NCBI RefSeq assembly: GCF_002272945.1 | Contig: NZ_NQMN01000001.1 | Span: 567,945-631,944 of the forward strand | Direction of reading: 5' to 3' | Length of the DNA: 64,000 bases | From: Mycoplasmopsis agassizii | GTDB lineage: Bacteria; Bacillota_I; Bacilli_A; Mycoplasmatales; Metamycoplasmataceae | Shown: one piece after another, positions 33,585 to 48,080 of the stretch | Numbering within the stretch: position 1 is the first letter of the stretch | Layout: every line of letters begins with the position of its first letter | The notes under the pieces: generated by a model | What the model saw: only the letters and a program-made list of their open reading frames with translations | What the model was told of the DNA's origin: nothing | The model's database searches: none | Translations under genes and position numbers: made by a program

Positions 33585-33612
33585 AAAAGCACCTTTTTAT
33601 AGGTGCTTTTTC
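33585..33612 (+). terminator. Terminator of the coiled-coil gene
   Basis: Stem AAAAGCACCT/AGGTGCTTTT with a six-base loop and a following T-run. Confidence 0.88.
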
Positions 33613-33655
33613 TTATAATTTCTTATTGTTTTAACTTCACTTTAAAGCAATAAAA

Positions 33656-33677
33656 AAACTTCCTCAAAGGGAAGTTT
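33656..33677 (-). terminator. Terminator of the F1-like ATPase operon
   Basis: Stem AAACTTCC/GGAAGTTT followed on the minus strand by T7. It lies 11 bases after the beta-subunit stop. Confidence 0.87.
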
Positions 33678-33687
33678 AATTTGTAAA

Positions 33688-35923
<2,236 letters not shown>

Positions 35924-35937
<14 letters not shown>

Positions 35938-37513
35938 ATGCGATTCCTTTCTCTAGACCACGGCGCTCGTAGGCTAATAGCACACGCCCGTCGTTTCTGA
36001 TGTCTTTGTATAGTCTGATAAATTGATTGTTTTTTGCTAAGTAAGCATTTTCAGTTAATAAGTGGTATTTAAGTAGAGCTAAGATCAGGTGGTGAATGTA
36101 TAGTTCAACAACTTCACTATCAATACTATGTTTTCTAATAATTTGACGTAGTTTTTTACCAAGTACATCTTTTGCAAAGAAGACTTTTAGAACATCCTTA
36201 ATTAAGTTTAAGTCATGGTCTTTATCTTTATAGAAACTTAAGTAACCTTTTTTCAATAAGAAAATGATGATGGCAGTTGTATGATAATCAACAACTTCAT
36301 ATTCATGCTGATCAGCAAGTAGTTCAAAAACTCTTCCTAAATCATTTAGTTCTAATTGAGATTTATCTAAGTTGGTTGCAAATGAAGCAAGTTGGTTATT
36401 ACGTTCATATTCTGCAAGTAAACGTTTAATCCCTTTAGAAGCATCAACCATGATTTGTTCTTGAGCCTGAGTTCCAACCCGTGAAACTGATAGCCCTACA
36501 TTAATCGCAGGACGTTTTCCAGCATTAAATAAGGTAGTTGATGTAAAGATTTGCCCGTCAGTAATTGAGATCAAGTTAGTTGGAATATAACCTGAAATAT
36601 CACTAGCTAATGTTTGAGCAATCGGTAGCATGGTAATTGAACCTCCACCGAAATTATCTAGATATCTTCCTGCTCTTTCAAGTAGTCTTGAGTGAGTATA
36701 GAAAATATCCCCTGGATAAGCTTCACGACCTGGCGCTGAACCTGATAATAATGATAATTCACGGTAAGCATCAGCATGGTTAGTTAGATCATCAAAAACT
36801 AGTAAAACATCACGCCCTTGGCTTTGATAAAACTCAGCAACAGCTGCTCCTACATATGGAATCAATCATTTAGCAACAGCAGTTTCATCAGCAGCAGCTG
36901 ATAAAATGATTGATTGTTCCATTAATTCATATTGTTTTAGAACTGAATAAATTTCGACAATTTCTTCACGTTTTTTTCCTACTCCAACATAAATATTGAC
37001 AGTTTCTTTGTCTTTTTGAGCAATCATAGCATTTAATGCAATCGCTGTTTTACCTGTCCCTTTATCCCCTAGAATCAGTTGTTTTTGTCCTTTACCAATT
37101 GGTAAAATCGCATCAACTACAGTAATTCCTGTTTCTAGTGGTTGTGAAATAGCACGTCTTGTATAAATTGGTTTTGCTTCAGCAAAAACATCTTGTACGG
37201 CTAAAACATCGTCTGAGCGCTTGGTGAATGAGATTAATTCAGCAAGGGCTGTATCAACGACTGAACCTAGTAAGTTGTCATAAATATTTACGACGAAGAT
37301 TTTACCTGTAGCAGTAGCACTATCTCCTACTTCTAGATCTTTTTGTTGGTTAATGTTTAGCAGACCAACTTCTGCTTTATCTGTATCAGCTTTTAAAACG
37401 ATCCCTTGAGTATCGTTTGCAAAAGTAACAACTTCTAAGAATTGGTAGTCATGTTTACCTGAGACAGTAACAATATTATCTTTAATAGAATTAATTTTAA
37501 GTTTTGTTGTCAT
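35924..37513 (-). CDS. F1-like ATPase alpha subunit
   Basis: 529 residues. Order of domains: beta barrel (about 1-95), nucleotide-binding domain with P-loop GDKGTGKT at 149-156 (GDRQTGKT in canonical alpha), SGSAPGREAYPGDIFYTHSRLLERAG, and SVSRVGTQAQ with the arginine finger region. A helical C-terminal domain follows. No delta, b or c subunit genes are near, and gamma lies upstream of alpha, not between alpha and beta, so this is not the canonical FoF1 operon. One Trp (216) is UGA. It starts 13 bases after the 1095-residue gene. Confidence 0.92.
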
Positions 37514-37525
37514 TTTTCCTCTTTC

Positions 37526-40500
37526 CTATATTAGTATTGTTGCTACGATTGCAGCAATTAAGATTAAGACCCCAACAGCTACTACTGCATAACTTACATA
37601 TTTAATGGTCTTAGTCATTAATGAAGCGATGGCTCTTTTACGTAGGGCTATTAAAGCAATTCCTGAAGCGACAAAGACAATTGCTAGCGCATATAAGGTT
37701 CCTACAAAAGCGGGGTTTGCTTGTTCAGCAGTCACAGCCAAGGCTGATTGTAAATCAGTGGTTGTGTAAGTTACTTGTTTTGCAAGATCAAAATCATTAA
37801 TAATTTGTTCTGCTAAAGTAAATTGAGCTTGACCTGATGAAGCAAAGGTTGTAACATAATTAATTGGGTTAATGTTATTTGTTACTAAAGCAATATTTGC
37901 AATTACAGGTAAGGTTGTCAAGTTTTCTTCTAAGCGCCGATTTAATTGTGTGCGCTGTCCGTCAGTAATTGTTGAGACAGAAGCTTCAATTTCTTGACGT
38001 TTTTGTAAAGATTTATAAAGGTTTGCACCTGTGATTAAGTTATCAATATTACTGATTCTAATCTCTTTACCATAGATACTTAAAAGTGCTTGTGAAGATG
38101 CTTCTGTAGAGGTAGAATCTAAAGCAGTGTTCAAGCTTTGGAATCATTTTTCAAAACTTGTATCGTTTTCTGCTAATCCAGTACCTTTGATGTCGATTGC
38201 ATCACCACTAAGTAAATAAGAAGCTAAAACGTTATCTCAATCTAGATTAATAATTCCTAGAATTTGTGAATAAATTGTTAAGTAATTATTCTTTTCAGCA
38301 TCTGCAGCTTTAGATAGAGCTTCTGCATCAGTTAAGGCTGTATAATCAGCAGCAAAAGTTTCATAAGTATTTAAACTAGCAGAGTTTTGTGAAGCGTATA
38401 AAGTTCTTCCAAACTGATTAGTAAAGATTAAATCTAAATATGATTTTGCTAGAGCAGCACCTGTTAAACTAGCGTTTGTAGTTAAAGAATTGACTGAATT
38501 ATTTCTTGAAAATAAACTTAAAGTTGTGACATTATTAGTTGCTAAATTAGCACGCACATTAGTATTTTCTGTGTAAGTAATGAATTCAGTATTGAAACTA
38601 CGATTTTCTGTTAAGGTAGTTGCTGCTAAGAATTCTTGTAAAGCACTTGTGTAGATTAAGTTTAATTTATCTCTAACTCTTGTTAATAAAGAATCAAAAG
38701 TTAGTTTGATTAAGTTTCCCATTTGTAGTTCTGCAATGTTATAAATTGCATCTTCAGTTTGGGTTTCGTCTTCTAGTGCTGCTTTAATGGTATCAACTAC
38801 TGAGGCAGTATCGGTTGCATTTAGTTGACCAAAGAAAGCGTTATTAATAATATCAACTGAGTTATTATTAGCAACTGTATAGACGTTTGCTTGCAAGGTT
38901 GAACCTGTTAATTGGTTTAAAATTGCATTTAATGTAGCGTTAGCATCAACTAATTCTGTATAAAGTTCATTACCTTTACCTGAAAAAATTGATGTTTCTC
39001 CAAATAAATTAATATTGCTATAGCGCCCTGCACTATCACGATTTGCAACAACTTTTGTTAATGATAAGTTGTTGTTAGCAAAAACAGTTGAAGCAGCTGT
39101 TTTTGATTCACCTGCAGTTGATCAGTTTTGGTAAACATTTGCTAGTAATTGTCTAGCTTCGGCATTACGGTTACGCCCTGTTACAGTAGGAACTGTAGTA
39201 GTTCTTAGTGTTTGCAGTGGATTTGCTGTTGAAGGTTTTTCAAAGAAAATCTTATTAGCATATTGTTCTGCAGTTAAGACAACTGAACCATCATATTCAT
39301 AATTACCTGCTGTGTTTTGTTTTGCAGTGTTGAAACTGAAAGTATCTGTTGAGAAGTTAATATCAAAACCTGCATAAGCATTTTCTTGATAAATACTTGC
39401 TCCGATAGTGATAGCACCTGCATTTAAACTTGTTCCCCCTGCACCAACTACATTTAGGTCTTTAGGAAGGGCTCTTAAGTTAGGGTTTTCTAAGTTTCCA
39501 TCTACTAGTTGAGGTGAAAACTGTAAAACCATATTAACATCAGCACCATTATTATCTGAAGCTCTTACGTATGAGTTTTGATCAATTGGTGTGTTAGGAC
39601 TTTTTAGATAAATAGGGTGAATAAATCCTGCAGTATCAGCATTGGTAGCAGAATTACCTAGATAAACAGTGAATTTTTGATTATCACTAGTTCCACTTGT
39701 TACTGTTGAAGTTGAGAAGAATCTAGTTGTTGCAATTCTATTTGAACTTAGTTTAACATCTGAAGTTCTTAGCTGTGCATCTAACATTCCAAACTGAGTA
39801 AGTGATGCTCCACCTGCTTCAATTGTAATATCAGAAATTTTTTCTTGGTTTAATGCTCTAACAAATAAGTCATAACCTGTTGATGTTTTTGAAAGAATAA
39901 AGTTATCAACTGTTTGCATAACTGAATTATTAGTTGTTGTTAATTCAGCATTAGACAAGTTAGTTCAACGCCCAAAGAAGTTTAAATTCTGATCATATTG
40001 CGTAATTGAACCTGTATTAACAGCGTTTAATTCACCATTAGTTGCCTTAATAATTAAGCGCCCTTGGTGAATTCCACTAACTGCTTGAGTTTCACGGTTG
40101 AATGATAGAACAATATCTTCATTAGCAGTTGCAGGAATAACTCCGATTTTAATTAAAGTGTTATATTCATTATTTAAAGTAACTGATGAAGATGTGTTTT
40201 GTGAAGGTGAATTACTTAAATTAACTAATTGTGCACCTGCAATCGGTGTAGCAATTGCTGAAGAAGTATTTCCATATCCTGTAATTGAAACTTTAGTACC
40301 TGTAGTAAAACCGTTTAACTGAGCAACTAAGCTTTGAATGTTTTGTTGAGATGTAATAACTTCTTCTAAAGTGTTGAAAATTTGTGCACCCTGATTTAAT
40401 GCTTTTCATTGATTTAAAACATCAATATCAGGAGTATTAGCTTCAATTTGTTTTCAAAGTTTGTAGAATCTTAAGTTATTGGCAATTTCTAAAAGTTGTG

Positions 40501-40813
40501 ACTTTGCTGTTGAAGATGAACCTGTAAATGAGTTTAAGTTAGCAATAATATTTTCATATTGACCCGCTTCAACTTGATAGTCTAGAATTTCACCGATAGA
40601 GAAATAAACATCTGAATTTTTTAATTCTCCCCCAGTTACGTTCTGACTAATTGTGGCATTTTCAGCTTTAATTGAATTTAGTAAAACATTTTCATTATTT
40701 TGAGTAGCAATGATTGCTGCTGCAGAAATAATTGAAGCACTAGCTAGGGCAATCCCAGAATAAAGAGCAGTTTTTTTAAGATTTGCTTTTTGTTTTGAAT
40801 TTAATTTTTTCAT
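37526..40813 (-). CDS. Large membrane-anchored protein of the F1-like ATPase cluster
   Basis: 1095 residues in one frame. A short basic N-terminus and hydrophobic segment (about 14-38) suggest an uncleaved signal anchor. About 1000 residues follow, rich in Asn, Thr, Ser and Ala and apparently outside the cell. Two membrane helices end the protein (about 1036-1056 and 1070-1095) with RKR between. This matches the large membrane protein that, to my knowledge, occupies this place in mycoplasma F1-like clusters. It may couple the motor to the outside. The sequence shows no enzyme motif. The alpha gene follows 12 bases downstream. Confidence 0.8.
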
Positions 40814-40832
40814 CTTTTGAAATTCCCCTTTC

Positions 40833-41390
40833 TTATTGTTTTAGTTGTCATGCAACTAATGATTTAACTAGCACTTTTTTAACAAGTTCAATTGACTGGC
40901 TTCTATGTCTTACTAAGCGGAAAATGTTGTTATTAACTTGATAGTTTTCGGCTGTAAAGTATTCTCCAATATCAGCAAAGATTTTAGCAACTGATTGCGA
41001 TTTATTGATTTCTAAGAAATCTTCAACTTTTTCAGTTGTCATTGAACGTACTTCAACATCTTTTTTATAAAATTCTAAGAAAACTTCATCAGGGATGATT
41101 TGTAATAAACCATTGATAGAAATTAAAGTACCTTCATCGTTAATAACAATCATCACGTTTTCAGCAATTACATAAACTAAGCGTGCATCGTAAGTGTTTT
41201 TATTTCTAATTGAAATAATTAAAGCAAGAGCATCATGTACTGTTACTGAAGTTTTTGATTGTTTTTCAGCAGTTAATTCTTTTGGTGAACCATTGACAGA
41301 AATAACTGTAATTTTATCAATCACTTCTTCTGAGATTTTAATGATTTCTTTAAGTTCTTCAGGAACCATTGTTTTTAAAATTAAACTCAT
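40833..41390 (-). CDS. Small subunit of the F1-like ATPase cluster (possibly epsilon-like)
   Basis: 185 residues. Predicted strands in the first half (DKITVISVNGSP, ARLVYVIAENVMIVIN, GTLISINGLLQII) and a helical second half recall the beta-sandwich plus helices of F1 epsilon. Sequence identity to epsilon is not obvious, and the call rests mainly on position between the gamma-like and large membrane genes. It starts two bases after the gamma-like stop. The C-terminal Trp is UGA. Confidence 0.55.
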
Positions 41391-41392
41391 GA

Positions 41393-42397
41393 TTAACCTT
41401 TCTTAACTTTCTCAGCCACGAATGTTTTGTATTTTTTATAATCAACATCTGCACCTTTGCGTTTTTTTCTTGTTTTAAAGGCTGTATGCAAGATCATTGA
41501 TTGTAAAGTTGTTTCTTCTTTACGAATACGGTTAACTTGTAATTGCACTTCAGTTAGTTTTTCTTCTAGATCTTTTTTCTTTTGATCTAGAATTTGTAAC
41601 TCAACTCTTAAGTCGGCAATTCTTTCTTCAATTCTTACTTCAAAAATTAAACTTTTAATAATTGCACGAGCAAATAAGTTGTAGAAGTTAGCAATATCAG
41701 GTTGTCAAGTTGTTTTCTTTAAATCAATACTTTCAATAATTTTAATGTATTGATTTGCTCATTCCATTTCTGGTGAAGTTTCAAGAATTACAGCACCATC
41801 TTCATCAACTCTTTCACGTTTGATTTCTAGATCTTTTTTATCTAGAGGGAATAAAGTTTTTTCAACTAGACCTGTGGTGATAATATCGTTTTTAGTGAAA
41901 ATCATTTTAACACGGCCAAAGATATTATTGTTTAATCCTAATTCAACTAGTGATGAGATTTTTTCGGCGAATTTAGCAATATTTTCAAATTCGCTATATT
42001 CTAAGTTTTCAACAACTTGCAGACTGTATTTTTCAGCAAGTGCTGCTGTTTGTAAACCAACAGTAACAACGTAATCAGTTTTTTTAATGTCACGTTCAAT
42101 TTGCTCTGTTAATTTAGCAAGGGCAACTTTTGAATAATCATCAAGTTTTGAAGGATCAACTAAAATGAAAAATCCTGGTAGATTATTTTTTGCTTCATAG
42201 TAATCGTTGTATTTTTTTAATCAACGATTACTAATTTTATTAAGTAAGTGGTTATTTGCTGATTTAATGTTATTGATAACATTTAAATTTTCAATTTCAA
42301 TACTTAACTTGCGCAATAACGTAATCTTAGAAATGTCAGTGTAATTATGATAGAACTCTAAACTGCGTTTTTTATCTTCTAGTTCATTTCTTTTCAT
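41393..42397 (-). CDS. Probable gamma-like subunit of the F1-like ATPase
   Basis: 334 residues. Long charged helices at both ends (about 10-60 and 255-325, with EERIADLRVELQILDQKKKDLEEKL) flank a middle domain containing DYVVTVGLQTAALAEKYSL, which resembles the Rossmann-like fold of F1 gamma. Paired terminal helices are what forms the gamma rotor shaft. Sequence evidence is moderate, and the cluster context supports it. RBS AAGGAAA lies before ATG 42397. Confidence 0.65.
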
Positions 42398-42433
42398 TAG
42401 TTTCCTTTCTTGATTTTAATTACGTTATTAAAA

Positions 42434-43354
42434 TTAGTTTGCTTCAGCACTTGAATTTACTTTGTCCACATATTCTGAAGAAATTCTTGAATTAAATCAT
42501 TTAGCAGCATTTTCAGTGATGAATAGTGAGTGAATTCCTTGAACGTTTCTAATTAATAAAGATTCTTTAAAGAATTCAACTTCATGTCCATTTGATAAAG
42601 CATTTTCAATCATGATAATAAAAGTATCAATGATTTGTCTTCTGTCTTCGCCTGAAACAAATTGATCTCATTCAATTAAATTAACTGGAGACATTAATTT
42701 AGGGTTAGCTACAGTAATTGGTAAAACTGATGTTTTAGCAAAACGAACTGTATCAAAAATAATAATTGGGTTTAATAAAACTGCATAACCATTTGCTATG
42801 TGTTTTACTACATCACTAATAAATTGGTGAATGTAGTCTTCAATTTTTGATAGTTCAACAATTTTTCCATCATATAAATATAACTGAGTTTGTAGTGCTA
42901 AATCTTTGATTGTAAAGGCTGTGTTACGGCTCATAATTTCACCGTAGTTTCAACTTGATTTATTTAAAACTAAATCATAACTATCGTATGAATCAAGACC
43001 TGATAAAGGTTTAGCATTTAAATCCTTATTATAAGTTTCAAGTAGTTCAATTTTTTCAGCACGTTTTCTTGAATCATCTTCAAGTACACGCATTTCTTCA
43101 ATATCAAACATTGCACTAGCAGCAATTTCTCTAGTTTGTGAAAATAGATCAACATAATCTTTATTTTGATCTAAACCTCTTCATGATGATTCACTTTTAG
43201 GAATAATAGTTACACCTTGAGAAGCTAAGTTTTCTAGTTCTTCAAGCCCTTCTAGTTTGTCATCATCTGAATTAGTTGTGTTTAATGGTTGTGTTGAAGT
43301 TGCTCCAAATTCTTCAGCAATTAACTCATTTGTGTTTTTGTTTTTTCTTTTCAT
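42434..43354 (-). CDS. Uncharacterised protein of the F1-like ATPase cluster
   Basis: 306 residues, no signal peptide or membrane segment, so cytosolic. An acidic low-complexity N-terminus of about 60 residues precedes a mixed alpha/beta domain (GYAVLLNPIIIFDTVRF and GHEVEFFKESLLIRN). I recognise no enzyme motif. In mycoplasma seven-gene F1-like clusters a soluble gene sits here; it may be a stator or bridging part. It is followed by the gamma-like gene after 36 bases. Confidence 0.6.
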
Positions 43355-43357
43355 ATA

Positions 43358-44914
43358 TTAACCTTTCATTTCAGTTGTTTGCGCAACAGCGATTTTATCG
43401 CTTTCTTTTAAAGATAGTTTTTCAACTTCTTGTGTTTTTGCTTCTTTTTTAGATTTGAATAATTTTACTCTTCCACCTGTAACTGCTAAGAAGGTTACAA
43501 AGATATTTACTAATAAAATTAAGAAGATTCCGATTGTGACAATAATTGCTAATCATAGAGCAACATTTAATGATAAGAATGTTCTAATGATTGAAGCATC
43601 ATCAATTGTTGAGAATAAAATTCCTAATAATAGTGCTAATCCAAAAAGAATTGATAAAACAGTCAAGGCTGTGTAATTTTTAATGTTAGGAGTTTTTAAA
43701 TCAGTTACTTGATTGTAAACTGTCATTACTAAAAATCCTACACCTGTAATTGTTGTTAAGTAAATTGCAGATGTATGGTCTGGACCAACAATGTTTGCAA
43801 ATCCCATTAAGATCATATTGATAATCAATATGAAGAATAAATAGACTGAATATAGTAATGAATTTTCTAAAGCATTTTTAGTGTTGTTGATTGAACCATC
43901 TGGTGATAGACTAACTAAATTGTCTTTACTACTTTTTAGTTTATTACGTCTTGATCTTGTATGTCAAATGTATAGAACTACTAAAATTGTACTTAGTAAA
44001 GCACCTACAATAATGAATGCAGGGTTATTAACATTAGTTAAAGAAAAATTTGCATTGTTTGTACCTAAAACAATTGGTTGAACAAACATAATTGCTGCGA
44101 TATTAAGAATTTCAAAAGTATATGTTTCTTTGTTTCTTTCAATCACTTCTAACTCACGGTTAGTTAAGTTTGAAATAACATTGTTTTTGAATAGGTTTGA
44201 ATAAACAACTACGATTGTAAAATAAATTACCGTTAATACTGCTAGCACAATTAAAATAATTGTGTAAGCACTTTGTTGAGTTTGGTTTTGTTCTGCTGTA
44301 GAAATTCCATACTCTCTTAAAATAACTCCATAAACTGGGAAGATCGCAACTCATGGCAATGCCAATAATGCTGAGTGGAAAGTTTGTGGAAAAATTTGTT
44401 TAGAAATAATCATGAAGTAGATCAAGATTGCGAGCTGAATAACCCCATTAACTATTCCTATTACCATAAATAATGTTGTTCTTGTTACGATAGAATCGTC
44501 AATTGCAGTACCATCAATTTGGTATGCAAAAGTTGCTACTAAAATCGATACTAGTAGCGAAGAAACAAAAACTAAGATAGCAATATGGTATTTAACTGGT
44601 CAAATCGTTCTTAGTGATCTACCAACAAATAACATGACAGCCATTGAAGCTGCACCAATAACTCCTAATCAAATAATTCATCAAATACCCATATTATTCA
44701 AGTCAGCATTACTTGAATTGTAGCCTTGATTAACTGCTCAATTTGAAGATGTCAACAATGCAGAAAAGATAGCAAAGATTAAATAAATGAAAAGTTTAAA
44801 AAGACGCACACTTAGTGGTCTTTTCCCCATAACTTCTAGTTGAACGTTTACACTTATTTTTCGATTATCTCTTGTAGGCAATTCTGCAGTGTCCTGATTT
44901 TTATTTTTAGACAT
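43358..44914 (-). CDS. Polytopic membrane protein, first gene of the F1-like ATPase operon
   Basis: 518 residues with about ten hydrophobic helices. The N-terminal 45 residues and the C-terminal 35 (Lys/Glu-rich) are polar and probably cytosolic. It has no similarity that I can see to F0 a or c subunits. As first gene it may be the membrane base on which the F1-like motor works, the X0 part in the literature. The next gene starts three bases after the stop; RBS AAAGGAA. Confidence 0.68.
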
Positions 44915-45079
44915 TAATTCCTTTCTAGATAATTTTGTAAAAATTGTAGAACTATGATGAGTAAAAAATTAGCAAATCAAATTCATGTTTTTATTTTAGC
45001 AAATTAATGCTCAACTTTTAAAAAATAAGTAAGCATCTTTTTGAAAAAGATAAAATAAATAATATTGAATTTTTCTAGC

Positions 45080-45126
45080 AAAAAGTCGGTTTTTGAGTAC
45101 TTTTTGCACTCAAAAACTACTTTTTT
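45080..45126. promoter_or_regulatory. Long hairpin in the gap between the ATPase operon and DUF2188 gene
   Basis: Outer arms AAAAAGT/ACTTTTTT and inner arms GTTTTTGAGT/ACTCAAAAAC, joined by a 2-by-1 internal loop, around a nine-base loop. It ends in a T-run on both strands. The neighbours diverge, so neither needs a terminator here. It may end an unseen short RNA or act as a barrier. The rest of 44915-45238 is AT-rich with no gene I can see. Confidence 0.5.
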
Positions 45127-45238
45127 GGCTTTTTTATCAATTCATGATTTTGATCATCTTTAACAAAATCATTGCTCCTTCTTAAAAAAACTACTATATC
45201 TGTAAGAAAAATATATCTAGATATATTTAAATATTATT

Positions 45239-45268
45239 TTGTACAAAAAAACTTTGCTGTTATATAAT
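45239..45268 (+). promoter_or_regulatory. Promoter of the DUF2188 gene
   Basis: TTGTAC (45239-45244), 18-base spacer, TATAAT (45263-45268), about 70 bases before the ATG. Confidence 0.55.
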
Positions 45269-45336
45269 AATTATTATAATATATCTATTATTTAATAATA
45301 TAATATAAACATATACAAAATCATATTGGAGTATCA

Positions 45337-45582
45337 ATGGGTACAGAAACAAAAGAATCAAACTTAACAAATACTTATTACTTAGTTCCTACACGTGACA
45401 AAGATGGAAAACCTAATGGTTGAGAAATCAAACGTGGTAACTCACAAAGAGCAAGTAAAAAAACTGCTACTAAAGAAGAAGCTTTAGAAGCAGTTAAAAA
45501 AATGGCAGCTAATTTAGGTGCTACAGTAATCATTTATAAACAAGATGGTTCTATCCAAAAAACAATGTCACTTAAAAAATAA
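45337..45582 (+). CDS. DUF2188 domain protein
   Basis: 81 residues, almost entirely one DUF2188 domain: a Trp on UGA in GWEIKRGN, then RASKKTATKEEALEAVKKMA and ATVIIYKQDGSIQ. The domain's function is unknown; it is small, basic and cytosolic. RBS TTGGAG. Well-formed promoter and terminator suggest a monocistronic, well-expressed gene. Confidence 0.85.
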
Positions 45583-45600
45583 TTTAAGTGTCTAATATAA

Positions 45601-45633
45601 AAAAACTAACGATGCATTTTGCCGTTAGTTTTT
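45601..45633. terminator. Shared terminator of two convergent genes
   Basis: Eleven-base stem AAAAACTAACG/CGTTAGTTTTT with an 11-base loop. It serves the DUF2188 gene on the plus strand and overlaps the stop of the minus-strand gene ending at 45625. Confidence 0.88.
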
Positions 45634-46236
45634 ACTTATACTATTTTTAATAAGTTCTATTTCTTTTAAGTAATGCTTTTCATTTCTTAAATTAAACTCA
45701 TCAAAATAGATGTCGATGGCATCTATTTTTGTTCCCAGTTTTTGAGCAACTTTAAATGCTTCATTAACTAAATATTTATGTTCATGAATAAACTTTGAAG
45801 AAAAATATCAACTACTAATATTAAAGAAACTATTCAAGATATTAAATAGAAAACCTAGTGTTTTAATATATTCATTTTCATCAGTTTTGAAGGCTCTTAA
45901 ATTCAATTTAAACTCTAAACTATTTAAATGATTATGTCTTAAATTTGGTTCATATTGAACTAAATTTAAAGTCTTTAAATCTTTATAAATTAAGCCGTTA
46001 TTAAAGTATTGAATTAAGTTATTTTCGCCTATTTCTAATACTAGTAAATTATTTAATTTAGATAAATCATAATTGACTATTTTCAGAAAATCAAGGGCTT
46101 GTTTTGTTAAACAAAGTTCCCTATTAAAAACATCCTTTTTATCTTTTTTATTTTCTAAATAAAAAGCATTAGAAAATGAACTAACTTCAATTAGTTCATT
46201 TTCTTTTTTATTAAAGCAAATTATTTTATTAAGCAT
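45625..46236 (-). CDS. Hypothetical protein
   Basis: 203 residues, no signal peptide or membrane segment. Alternating charged and hydrophobic stretches and a C-terminal part with helices (YLVNEAFKVAQKLGTKIDAIDIYFDEF). I recognise no family. One UGA Trp at residue 143. It starts four bases after the stop of the Bax-inhibitor-like gene, so it is probably in that transcript. It could be a Mollicute-specific protein. Confidence 0.65.
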
Positions 46237-46239
46237 TTG

Positions 46240-47046
46240 CTATTGTCTTACCCAAATCATTGCAATATAATAAAGCATATAAATATAGAAATAAAAGATT
46301 TGAAATGCTGAAGCAATACTTGTTGCAATAACTTCACTAACAGTTAAACGTTGTCCAAGTTTTTCAATAAATTGAGCACGTCTTTTAATCATGTGCATTT
46401 CAATCGCAGTTAAAATAAAAAATACTAAGACAACTGCTGCAACAACAATTACTGCGATTCAGTTATTAAATACAAATCAGCTAACAACTGTAGTTACTAA
46501 AAGAGCAACAACTGCAAAAGCTAAAGCAACGTATCATTTTGTTAAGTCAAAGAATTTTGACATCCCAACTATTCCTGCAAACACTAAAAAGACTCCAGGA
46601 ATTGCTAAAGTTAAAATAACTTGATAACTAGTGAAGTTAAAAGATTGCCAAATAAAGGAAATTAATAAACTAAACAATAAACTGATACTGATTAGCATCA
46701 AGACTGTCATTGAGATCTTAACTTTATCATTGACACGTGGGCGAATAAACATGTCAACTATCATAATAACTAGTGTAATAATGGCTAATGCTGTAATAAC
46801 CATATTACCAAAAGGTAAGGCAATTATTTTCTCAAATACTCCTAAATAAGCAAACAGTCACGTTAGGAAAACAAAAATCATGACAAATAAACCAAAAAAG
46901 CCAAAGGTTAAAGCATAATAACTTTTTTTAGTAAATAAAACTGACTTTTTAGAATGGTTACGAATGTCACCATCAGTTAAATATTTATACTTTGCATCCA
47001 CTTCTTGTGGTGCTTGGTTTTTTTCTTCGTTAAATTCTTGATTCAT
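46240..47046 (-). CDS. Bax inhibitor-1/YccA-like membrane protein
   Basis: 268 residues, about seven membrane helices after a polar N-terminus of 45 residues (which includes LTDGDIRNHSKKSVLFTKKSY). The helix pattern and the last loop (FILTAIEMHMIKRRAQF) fit the Bax inhibitor-1/UPF0005 family, whose members act as membrane stress or calcium-leak proteins. ATG at 47046 is six bases after a TATAAT (47053-47058) and has no RBS, so the mRNA is probably leaderless. A longer frame starting at 47079 would begin inside the -35 region and is less likely. Confidence 0.72.
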
Positions 47047-47052
47047 TGCTCT

Positions 47053-47079
47053 ATTATAGCAATGAATCTTAAAAAACAA
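47053..47079 (-). promoter_or_regulatory. Promoter of the Bax-inhibitor-like gene (leaderless)
   Basis: TTGTTT (47074-47079), 15-base spacer, TATAAT (47053-47058) on the minus strand; the ATG follows after six bases. The -35 box nearly touches the stop of whiA at 47081. Confidence 0.55.
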
Positions 47080-47080
47080 G

Positions 47081-47932
47081 TTATTTATAACTGTTATAAA
47101 TCTTTTTTAATTTTCTGATTCAATGGTGCAATCCTGAACGAGAAATATTAATACCTTCTTCTTCAAGATATTCTTTTAATGATTCTAAAGAATCATAAGG
47201 ATTTTCTTTTTTAAGTTTAAAAAAGAAAATTTGATCTTGACTAAAATGATATTCTAGTTCTTTATTAAAGATAAAATCGATCATGATTAAATGTTCTTTA
47301 CTAGCTTTAACTATTTTAGAACTATTTAACAAATCTAAATTTGCTTGTTTTGCTGCATAAGAAATAGTGTCTTTATCTAAAATATTTTCCATAAAAGCAA
47401 AAAAAGAATCTTTTGCTTTAATAAATTTTAAAAAGTCGCTAATCTCATCTTTTTTCTTTAAATAAGCAACATATCGTTCTTTACGTTTAATAATTTTAAA
47501 GTTAAATTCAAGATCACTTTCACGAAAATAATCTTGAATTTCTTTTAAAGTTTCTTCAGATTTAGCCAAAAATTCTAGATGATGGCCAGTATTAATTCCC
47601 GAACTAATACTGCCTCTTGCTAGAAAAATCCCTGCAAAATAGGCTCAAACATATTTTTTATTAATTTTAGTAAGACTTTTAAAATAAGTCTTACTAAAAA
47701 TGATTAAGTCTTTGCGTTTATTACTAATACCTTGTTCAATATTATTAATAATTGCTAAAGATAAAAGTTTCATGCGAATTGCCTCATTACTAATGCGGCA
47801 ACTTAAGATATTTTGATTATATGAATCAGGCTCACCTGCAACTGTTATAAAACCGTTAATTAGTTCCTTAAATTCTTTTTCATTATATTTAAGGCGCAGA
47901 ATTTCATTTTTTAGATTTAATGTAAAACTCAT
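47081..47932 (-). CDS. whiA: WhiA family protein (DUF199)
   Basis: 283 residues. WhiA is a LAGLIDADG-fold plus helix-turn-helix protein present in nearly all Gram-positive bacteria and Mollicutes, acting in cell division or ribosomal-protein gene control (a repressor role has been described in mycoplasma). N-terminal SFTLNLKNEIL, the LAGLIDADG-like WAYFAGIFLARGSI, and the C-terminal HTH segment LKEYLEEEGINISRSGLHHWIRKL identify it. RBS AAGGAATC before ATG 47932. Confidence 0.93.
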
Positions 47933-47973
47933 AGATTCCTTAAATGATAAGTTAATTTTAAAAGAATTAAAAA

Positions 47974-48074
47974 AAGCGGCGACCTATCTTCCCTTTTCAG
48001 GTATTTTCGGCGCAATAAAGCTTGACTACTGAGTTCGGAATGGTATCAGGTATACTTTATGCTATGACCACTGT
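47974..48074 (-). rRNA. rrf: 5S ribosomal RNA
   Basis: About 100 bases on the minus strand. The conserved loop sequence CCGAACTCAGTAGTCAAGC is present, and the ends pair (AGTGGT with GCCGCT, including G-U pairs). A T7 run follows the 3' end as terminator. No 16S or 23S gene is near, so the 5S gene is detached, as often in Hominis-group mycoplasmas. Ends are approximate to three bases. Confidence 0.93.
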
Positions 48075-48080
48075 AAAAAT

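Noticed and set aside
47975..48075. A complete rRNA operon around the 5S gene
   Set aside because: No 16S or 23S sequence flanks it; whiA and a coiled-coil gene do.
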